A stretch of DNA of 54,943 nt, taken from positions 1-54,943 of the forward strand of contig JACCEP010000020.1 of the NCBI GenBank assembly GCA_013416395.1, in the 5' to 3' direction. This DNA is from Alcaligenaceae bacterium. GTDB lineage: Bacteria > Pseudomonadota > Gammaproteobacteria > Burkholderiales > Burkholderiaceae_B. Every line of letters begins with the position of its first letter. The first letter of the stretch is position 1. Made by a program: the position numbers and the translations under genes. Positions 50,434 to 54,943 of this stretch are shown here, piece after piece. Below the pieces are notes generated by a model. It had not been told where the DNA came from and ran no database searches. It worked only from the letters and a program-made list of their open reading frames with translations.

Positions 50434-52713
50434 TCAGAAATCGACACTAGCCGAGAGCATGAAAGTACGCGGCGCGCCCAATGCCAGACTCGTGAAGTGT
50501 GGTTTTGCCCAATAAGCCTTGTTCGTCACATTGTTGACCGCTGCGCGCAAGGTTAGCGGATGGCCTGACACCTTGGTGGTATAGCGGGCACCCACGTCAA
50601 ACACAGTATGGCCAGGCACCGATAACGAGTTATCTGCATTAAGGTATTGCTTTGATGCCGCAGTCGCGTTCGCCGTGAGCGTCAGCGCTCGCAGTGCTGG
50701 GATATCCCACTCCACACCAAGCTTGGCCTGCCATTTGGGTAGCCCTGTAGCCTGCTTGCCCTGATTAGCAGGGCTTGCTGCTTTCGTTACTTCTGGGTCT
50801 GAATAGGCGATGCCACCCATCAGGCGCACGCCTTGCACTGGTGAACCAAAAAACCCCCATTCCACGCCCCGATTGCGCTGCTCACCGCCGAAAGAAAAGA
50901 CGTTGGTGTAAGGATCGCTGTAGCTGCCTGGACGCTTGATTTCATATAGGCTGACCGTGTGGGCGAATTCGCCAAAGTCAAGTTTGATGCCGACTTCCTT
51001 CTGTTTGGTCTTGTAGGGTGCGAAGACTTCGCCCGCATTGGCTGCCGTGTTGGGTGCCATGGCGCCCTGGCTCAGGCCCTCGATATAGTTGGCATACACC
51101 GAGATTTTATCGGTTGCCTTGACCAAGACGGCTACTGCCGGCGTGGTTGCGCTTTCTTTATAACGACTACCTGTGCGCACGCCGGTCGTACCGTTGAAAC
51201 TTTCGTTGATCACTTCCTGACGGCGTGCGCCAAGCGTGAGTTGCACTCTGTCCTGAGCAAACGAAAGGGTGTCCGCGAAGCCAACACTGGTCAGACGCGT
51301 TTCGGTTCTGCTGATCTTCGGTATGTTGCTGGGGCGTGCAAATTCGGGACCCCACACAGGGTTGTAGATGTTAGTCACCCAGGCCTGGGGCAGCAGGTTT
51401 CTAAAGCCGTTAAGGTGATATTCTTCGCTGTAATGGGTGGCGTTGACCGCGAACTGATGCCCCACCGAACCCGTGCGAACTTTGCCCATCAGCCCCACCT
51501 CAGCCGACTTCCGCTCCACCTTATCGGATACGCCGCTGAAGTTGATCTGGAAGTCACCGGCCTGGTTGAAAATTTGGCCCGAACCCATATTGGAATTAAA
51601 CTCCGTCTTGCTGATGCCTGCTGCGGCATAGGCTGTCAGCTGATCGGTCAAATCGAATTCACCGCGCAGCAAGGCTCCTTTGTCCGTCGTTTCATAGAAC
51701 GCCCATGGCGGATTCCACGACACATCTGGCTTCGGTGGCGTAGGTAATGGCAAGCCGGGGGCAAGCGTCATGCCTCGGGTTAAGCCATTTGCCCGATCTT
51801 TACTGTGGTACAGGTCTGCCGACACGCGTGCGCGCTCACCGCGCCAGTCCAGTCCAAGGGATGCCATCGAAATTTTCTTATCCTGCGCCTTCACCGCTGT
51901 CTCGCCATCCCGATAGACACCATTGAAACGGATGCCAAACTGCTTGGTCTCGCCGAAACGACGACCCATATCGATATGGCCGCCAAAATGCGAGTCCGAC
52001 ATATAGGTTCCTGTTAGACGCGTTAAGGGCTCATCGCCCGCACGCTTGGTCACCAGGTTGATTGCGCCACCCGCCGACCCCTTGGGTGGCATGCCATTGA
52101 GCAAAGCAGAAGGCCCCTTGAGCACGTCAATACGCTCAAACATCTCGGGAGAGTTACGGTAATAGCCTGCCATGCCAGCCAAGCCATTGATGGTCACATC
52201 GCCCACGTCAGATCTAAAACCGCGGATCGAATAGCTCTCATTGCTCTCTCCAGGAATACCACTGGTAAATACCGACGGGTCAGTCTTGGAGATGACTTCG
52301 CTGATGTCCCTGGCTTGCAGATCTTCGATGAACTTGTCCGTGTAGCTGATGGTGTTAAATGGCGTTTCCATAAAGTCCATGACGCCAAGTAGCCCAACGC
52401 GACCGCCAGTCGTCACTTGCCCACCCGGATAAGTCTGAACTGCTCCCCCCTCTTGGCCTTGCACCGTGATCTTCGGCAACGCAGCGACATCGTCAGAGGA
52501 AGATGTTTGAGTCTGTTTTACTTGCGCGTCTGCCACGTCACCGCTCGGCTGTGCCAATGTTGGTGTGGCCACACCTAAAGTGCAGAACGCCAGTCCTAGT
52601 AGCAACGCCATCCGCACAGCGCAAGCTGTGCGATTCAGGGTGAATGCGGGGTATTGACTCGTTCTTCCTAGTAGAGAACATACGATGTGGTACTGATGGC
52701 ACGGCGTGTGCAT
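50434..52713 (-). CDS. TonB-dependent siderophore receptor
   Basis: A 759-residue outer-membrane receptor of the ferric-siderophore type (FhuE/FpvA-like). An N-terminal basic extension precedes a hydrophobic signal ending PTLAQ near 55. A TonB-box-like KITVQGQE is followed by the plug with SYSIRGFRSD and RIDVLKGPSALLNG. The 22-strand barrel ends in LSASVDF with the C-terminal Phe. AAAGGA precedes the ATG at 52713; a shorter start at 52611 is possible and would give a more ordinary signal peptide. It heads the operon with DUF3649, PepSY and DUF3325. The siderophore cannot be named. Confidence 0.94.
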   Translation of the reverse strand: MHTPCHQYHIVCSLLGRTSQYPAFTLNRTACAVRMALLLGLAFCTLGVATPTLAQPSGDVADAQVKQTQTSSSDDVAALPKITVQGQEGGAVQTYPGGQVTTGGRVGLLGVMDFMETPFNTISYTDKFIEDLQARDISEVISKTDPSVFTSGIPGESNESYSIRGFRSDVGDVTINGLAGMAGYYRNSPEMFERIDVLKGPSALLNGMPPKGSAGGAINLVTKRAGDEPLTRLTGTYMSDSHFGGHIDMGRRFGETKQFGIRFNGVYRDGETAVKAQDKKISMASLGLDWRGERARVSADLYHSKDRANGLTRGMTLAPGLPLPTPPKPDVSWNPPWAFYETTDKGALLRGEFDLTDQLTAYAAAGISKTEFNSNMGSGQIFNQAGDFQINFSGVSDKVERKSAEVGLMGKVRTGSVGHQFAVNATHYSEEYHLNGFRNLLPQAWVTNIYNPVWGPEFARPSNIPKISRTETRLTSVGFADTLSFAQDRVQLTLGARRQEVINESFNGTTGVRTGSRYKESATTPAVAVLVKATDKISVYANYIEGLSQGAMAPNTAANAGEVFAPYKTKQKEVGIKLDFGEFAHTVSLYEIKRPGSYSDPYTNVFSFGGEQRNRGVEWGFFGSPVQGVRLMGGIAYSDPEVTKAASPANQGKQATGLPKWQAKLGVEWDIPALRALTLTANATAASKQYLNADNSLSVPGHTVFDVGARYTTKVSGHPLTLRAAVNNVTNKAYWAKPHFTSLALGAPRTFMLSASVDF

Positions 52714-53233
52714 ATCGGGATCCTTTCTGTAGAGGGGATGATTTTCTTAAATAAGTAATGAAAACAATAATGAGATAGAGAACTATTACCTTTCATGTTT
52801 GAACGTTTAAATCATTGCGCTGTACTCAATCTATCTCGGCAACCGTTAATGACGCCGTCGATGACGTGCTACACAGAAGTCACGCTTGTACTTGTGACGT
52901 ATCAGGGGTTCGAATCAAAAAACAACACACGTCCGTTCTTGCAGGCACCACTTTGCTGCAGCAGCGGATTAAGCAAATTCCATTGCAATCAGATCGTTCT
53001 TACACTGAACGTGTCTACGGCAATCTGTGCTCTCCTGAAGCGCTGACGATGGTCGTCGTAGTGCCAGACCAATACGTGCAACTAAGCCCTGATAACATCC
53101 TGGCCCGCACAACAGGCAGTGACCCAGTACCAGTCAATTGGCCCCCAAATGCTTGACCTAAAATCGGGCAAAAAATCACTAACAACACGAAAATCAACAA
53201 TTAGTTGCATGATAGTAAACTAATTAACGGACG
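52714..53233. other. receptor promoter region and unassigned sequence
   Basis: About 520 bases between the TonB receptor and the TetR gene. The first 80 bases are AT-rich, with AACAATAATGAGATAG, a weak resemblance to a Fur box, as expected for a siderophore receptor promoter. A plus-strand frame at 52815-53156 has no ribosome site and resembles nothing I know. No other gene seen. Confidence 0.4.
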
Positions 53234-53250
53234 GTATGCAAACCGCATAC
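53234..53250. promoter_or_regulatory. candidate TetR operator
   Basis: GTATGCAAACCGCATAC is a perfect inverted repeat (6-base arms, 5-base centre) ending 30 bases before the TetR start. Self-repression from such a site is the rule for TetR regulators. The overlap with an upstream in-frame start argues that the gene begins at 53281. Confidence 0.55.
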
Positions 53251-53280
53251 AGGATTGTTATGATCAGGCAAGGAACAGAC

Positions 53281-53940
53281 ATGAAAACACCAAAAGACGT
53301 GGCAGCGCGCGGGCGACCTCCTACCATCACACGCGAACGAATTGCTAACGCGGGCATCCAGATCGGCTTGCCCAACATTACCTTTGTTGGCGTCGCCGCC
53401 GCACTCGGTGTCAGCCATATGGCGCTTTACAAACACGTTTCGAGCCTTGAAGCGCTCAAACACCTGGTCGCAGAGGCCATCTTCACCCGCTGGGATCTTC
53501 CGCGAGGCGAAGGCAATGGCGATGACGGACTGAAAAATTACCTGATCACGTTCACGACATCTATACGAGAGTTCGTCAAGGCCCATCCGGGGCTAACGCC
53601 CTATGTGATTCGCAGACTGGCGGCAACCGAACCTATGCTCGCAAAAATCAGAGAGCACCAGAGCTATATCGCCTGTACGTACGGAATTTCTGAGGAAAAA
53701 TCACGCTGGCTACTTGCGACGGTGGCATTTCACTGCATCGCCGTAAGCGACACGGTGTATTCGGTAGCAGGACAAGAACCCACCGTGAAAGCAGACCGTG
53801 CAGCGGAAGAAGCGGAGATGGAAACTGAATTGATTCAGGGTATGCATGCACTCATCCTCGGGGCACTAATCATGCTAGAGGAAGACGCAGGCCTCAACAG
53901 CTCGGCTTCGCAACCGAACGATAATCACTCTAAAAAATAA
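53281..53940 (+). CDS. TetR-family transcriptional regulator
   Basis: A 219-residue TetR regulator. The helix-turn-helix at about 18-62 has TFVGVAAALGVSHMALYKHVSS as core (split: TFVGVAAALG and VSHMALYKHV). Residues 75-205 form the helical ligand domain. AAGGA lies 8 bases before the ATG. The nearest operon is the divergent siderophore uptake operon 567 bases away, so control of that operon is possible but not indicated by a shared site. Confidence 0.9.
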   Translation: MKTPKDVAARGRPPTITRERIANAGIQIGLPNITFVGVAAALGVSHMALYKHVSSLEALKHLVAEAIFTRWDLPRGEGNGDDGLKNYLITFTTSIREFVKAHPGLTPYVIRRLAATEPMLAKIREHQSYIACTYGISEEKSRWLLATVAFHCIAVSDTVYSVAGQEPTVKADRAAEEAEMETELIQGMHALILGALIMLEEDAGLNSSASQPNDNHSKK

Positions 53941-54128
53941 ATAGCATTAAAGTCGGCACGATCTTGGCAAACAGGCGACACGACAATTCGAGATGCGGTA
54001 CTTCGCGACGCAGGTGAAAATTTGATTTTTATGCCTGCTCAGAAGTAAGCCGAATTTTTTCTACCTGGCCGTTTAGGAACATTTATGGTTGATGTACTCA
54101 TCCAAAGCAGCACCAGTTAACCATCAAA

Positions 54129-54428
54129 CTACGGCGTTCCAGCACCGCGTTCTTGGTCGAAGAAATCAAGCATTTTCTGCAATTCGCTTTTCTCCGTACC
54201 CGCATTTTTCAGGTAAGACTGAAATTCAGAGCGGGTCATTTCTTGAGCTTTGTTCGTACTGCCTGAAACCCCATACGTCATTTGGGCAATCCCCAGAATA
54301 AAAAGGTACGTAACGTAGTCACGCTTGTCTGTGTCATTCAGCGACGCTAGCTTTGCCTCGCGGGCCTGGTTGCGCCTGTCCTGAATTTTCGCATTCGACA
54401 GCGCTTGCCGATCGGCAATTAGGATCAC
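54129..54428 (-). CDS. hypothetical protein, possibly N-terminally truncated
   Basis: A 99-residue, charged, helical-looking ORF with a short hydrophobic stretch (YVTYLFILGIAQMTYG). It begins with a GTG at 54428, directly beside the IS200/IS605 end, and a stop lies six codons further upstream in frame, so the original start was probably lost by the insertion. No family recognised. The sequence downstream to 53941 holds nothing evident. Confidence 0.45.
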   Translation of the reverse strand: MILIADRQALSNAKIQDRRNQAREAKLASLNDTDKRDYVTYLFILGIAQMTYGVSGSTNKAQEMTRSEFQSYLKNAGTEKSELQKMLDFFDQERGAGTP

Positions 54429-54446
54429 CTGCCCAAGGGGCCGTAA

Positions 54447-54842
54447 TCACAAATTGGCCGCTGATGGTTTTGTGGATAGGTAAGGTCTGGGTACCAGGCT
54501 TGACCCGGTGCGCGGCAAGCCTCGGCCTTTAGGCTGGGGAAGGATAGCACGGACGCCGCAGACGTCCTTTGGGCGGTCAGTGTGGCGTCTGCTGCTGTTC
54601 ACGAGATTGGAGACGGCCACTTTGGGTGGGTAGTTCACCAACAGGTGAACGTGGTCGTGCTCGCCGTCGAACTCCACCAGTTCGGCCTCGAAGTCGGCGC
54701 AGACGCTGGAAAATATGTCACGCAGATCGTCGAGTATTTCCTTTGTGAACACCTCACCCCGATATTTGGTCACAAAGACCAAGTGGACGTGGATCATAAA
54801 TACACAGTGTCTACCATGTCGAATATCATTTTCGTTACTCAT
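54447..54842 (-). pseudogene. tnpA: IS200/IS605 transposase TnpA, C-terminally replaced
   Basis: Residues 1-84 are a normal Y1 HUH transposase start: HCVFMIHVHLVFVTKYR, then EHDHVHLLVNYPP with His64 and His66 as the metal-binding HxH pair, and VAVSNLVNS. From about residue 85 (near 54590) the frame runs into Arg/Pro-rich sequence that is the element end rather than protein. The helix with the catalytic Tyr, near residue 125-130, is missing, so the protein cannot nick DNA. The element would need TnpA supplied from elsewhere to move. Confidence 0.8.
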
Positions 54843-54865
54843 AGGCCAAGAATATAATTCCAGCC

Positions 54866-54943
54866 ATGCAACGTCTGCAAGCCTTTAAATACGAACTTCG
54901 GCCCGACGGCCAGCAGCAGCGCCAGATGCGCCGCTTCGCTGGC
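54866..54943 (+). CDS. tnpB: TnpB (IS605 OrfB) N-terminus, cut by window edge
   Basis: Twenty-six codons from an ATG at 54866 to the window end. The peptide MQRLQAFKYELRPDGQQQRQ with the following MRRFAG is the standard TnpB start. TnpB proteins are RNA-guided nucleases related to Cas12, guided by an omega-RNA encoded at the element's right end, which is not in the window. Confidence 0.85.
   Translation, partial: MQRLQAFKYELRPDGQQQRQMRRFAG

Larger units (their letters stand above)
54430..54943. mobile_element. IS200/IS605-family element (internally deleted, cut by window edge)
   Basis: Holds divergent tnpA (minus) and tnpB (plus) 23 bases apart, the IS605-type layout. The left end carries a subterminal hairpin, AGCCT-CGGCCTTT-AGGCT, near 54519-54537, as expected for the single-strand-recognised ends. 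About half of tnpA is deleted between the conserved N-terminal part and this end. The right end is outside the window. The exact left boundary near 54430-54450 is uncertain. Confidence 0.7.

Noticed and set aside
50959-51747. Plus-strand open frame of 262 codons
   Set aside because: Antisense to the TonB receptor barrel; no ribosome site or family match.
52745-52790. Fur box upstream of the TonB receptor
   Set aside because: The best alignment to the 19-base consensus has only about half the positions matching, so it is mentioned as weak but not called.
52815-53156. Plus-strand ORF of 113 codons between the receptor and TetR genes
   Set aside because: No ribosome site, odd composition and no resemblance to any family; left as intergenic.

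Overview
The window looks like a chromosomal segment of a metabolically versatile betaproteobacterium, most likely in or near the Alcaligenaceae (Bordetella, Achromobacter, Pusillimonas or Advenella relatives). The grounds are two Bug-type tripartite-tricarboxylate receptors, many LysR, IclR and PucR regulators, CaiB-type CoA-transferases, branched-chain-amino-acid-type (HAAT) ABC transporters, and moderate GC that appears to rise in the second half. No rRNA, tRNA or CRISPR array was seen. All assignments come from reading the sequence; no database search was run.

Region by region. (1) 1-3.9 kb is an accessory strip. It holds an IS3-family end cut by the window edge, a DUF1871-like protein, a metallophosphoesterase, a frameshifted gene, unrecognised small ORFs, and a stand-alone FtsK-gamma-like winged helix whose end reads into an insertion-sequence-like repeat. 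(2) 3.97-11.7 kb is a LysR regulator divergent from an SDR oxidoreductase plus a complete RND tripartite efflux operon. (3) 11.8-12.5 kb holds an IS110-type transposase tail and a 5'-truncated chemotaxis receptor. (4) 12.6-20.1 kb is an IclR regulator divergent from a catabolic operon: Bug receptor, ThDP-dependent enzyme, aldehyde dehydrogenase, class III CoA-transferase and acyl-CoA dehydrogenase. These enzyme types could carry a 2-oxo acid to an enoyl-CoA. (5) 20.1-21.5 kb is an insertion graveyard plus small minus-strand ORFs. (6) 21.6-25.2 kb has a second Bug receptor, a LysR regulator and a divergent 3-hydroxyisobutyrate-dehydrogenase-like/DUF1185 pair; a matching LysR-type palindrome lies upstream of both transcription units. 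(7) 25.6-26.4 kb is a truncated sodium:solute symporter.

(8) 26.8-45.3 kb is the most interesting part. A minus-strand operon encodes a complete HAAT ABC transporter, a class III CoA-transferase, an enoyl-CoA hydratase and a degradative (class II) HMG-CoA reductase. The reductase has 428 residues, and its catalytic residues fall at the same numbers as in the Pseudomonas mevalonii enzyme. A GAF/PucR-type regulator is divergent from it. Beyond the regulator lies a second minus-strand operon with an aldehyde dehydrogenase, an SDR and a second complete HAAT transporter, divergent from an IclR regulator. Together this suggests uptake and catabolism of mevalonate or a related branched, isoprenoid-derived acid through HMG-CoA. 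No HMG-CoA lyase is in the window.

(9) 45.6-47.9 kb has a DUF3455 secreted protein, an ECF sigma factor, its anti-sigma factor and an atypical RidA-family protein. (10) 48.2-53.9 kb is an iron/siderophore uptake operon (TonB receptor, DUF3649, PepSY membrane protein, DUF3325) and a TetR regulator with a candidate operator. (11) The right edge enters an IS200/IS605 element with an internally deleted tnpA and the start of tnpB.
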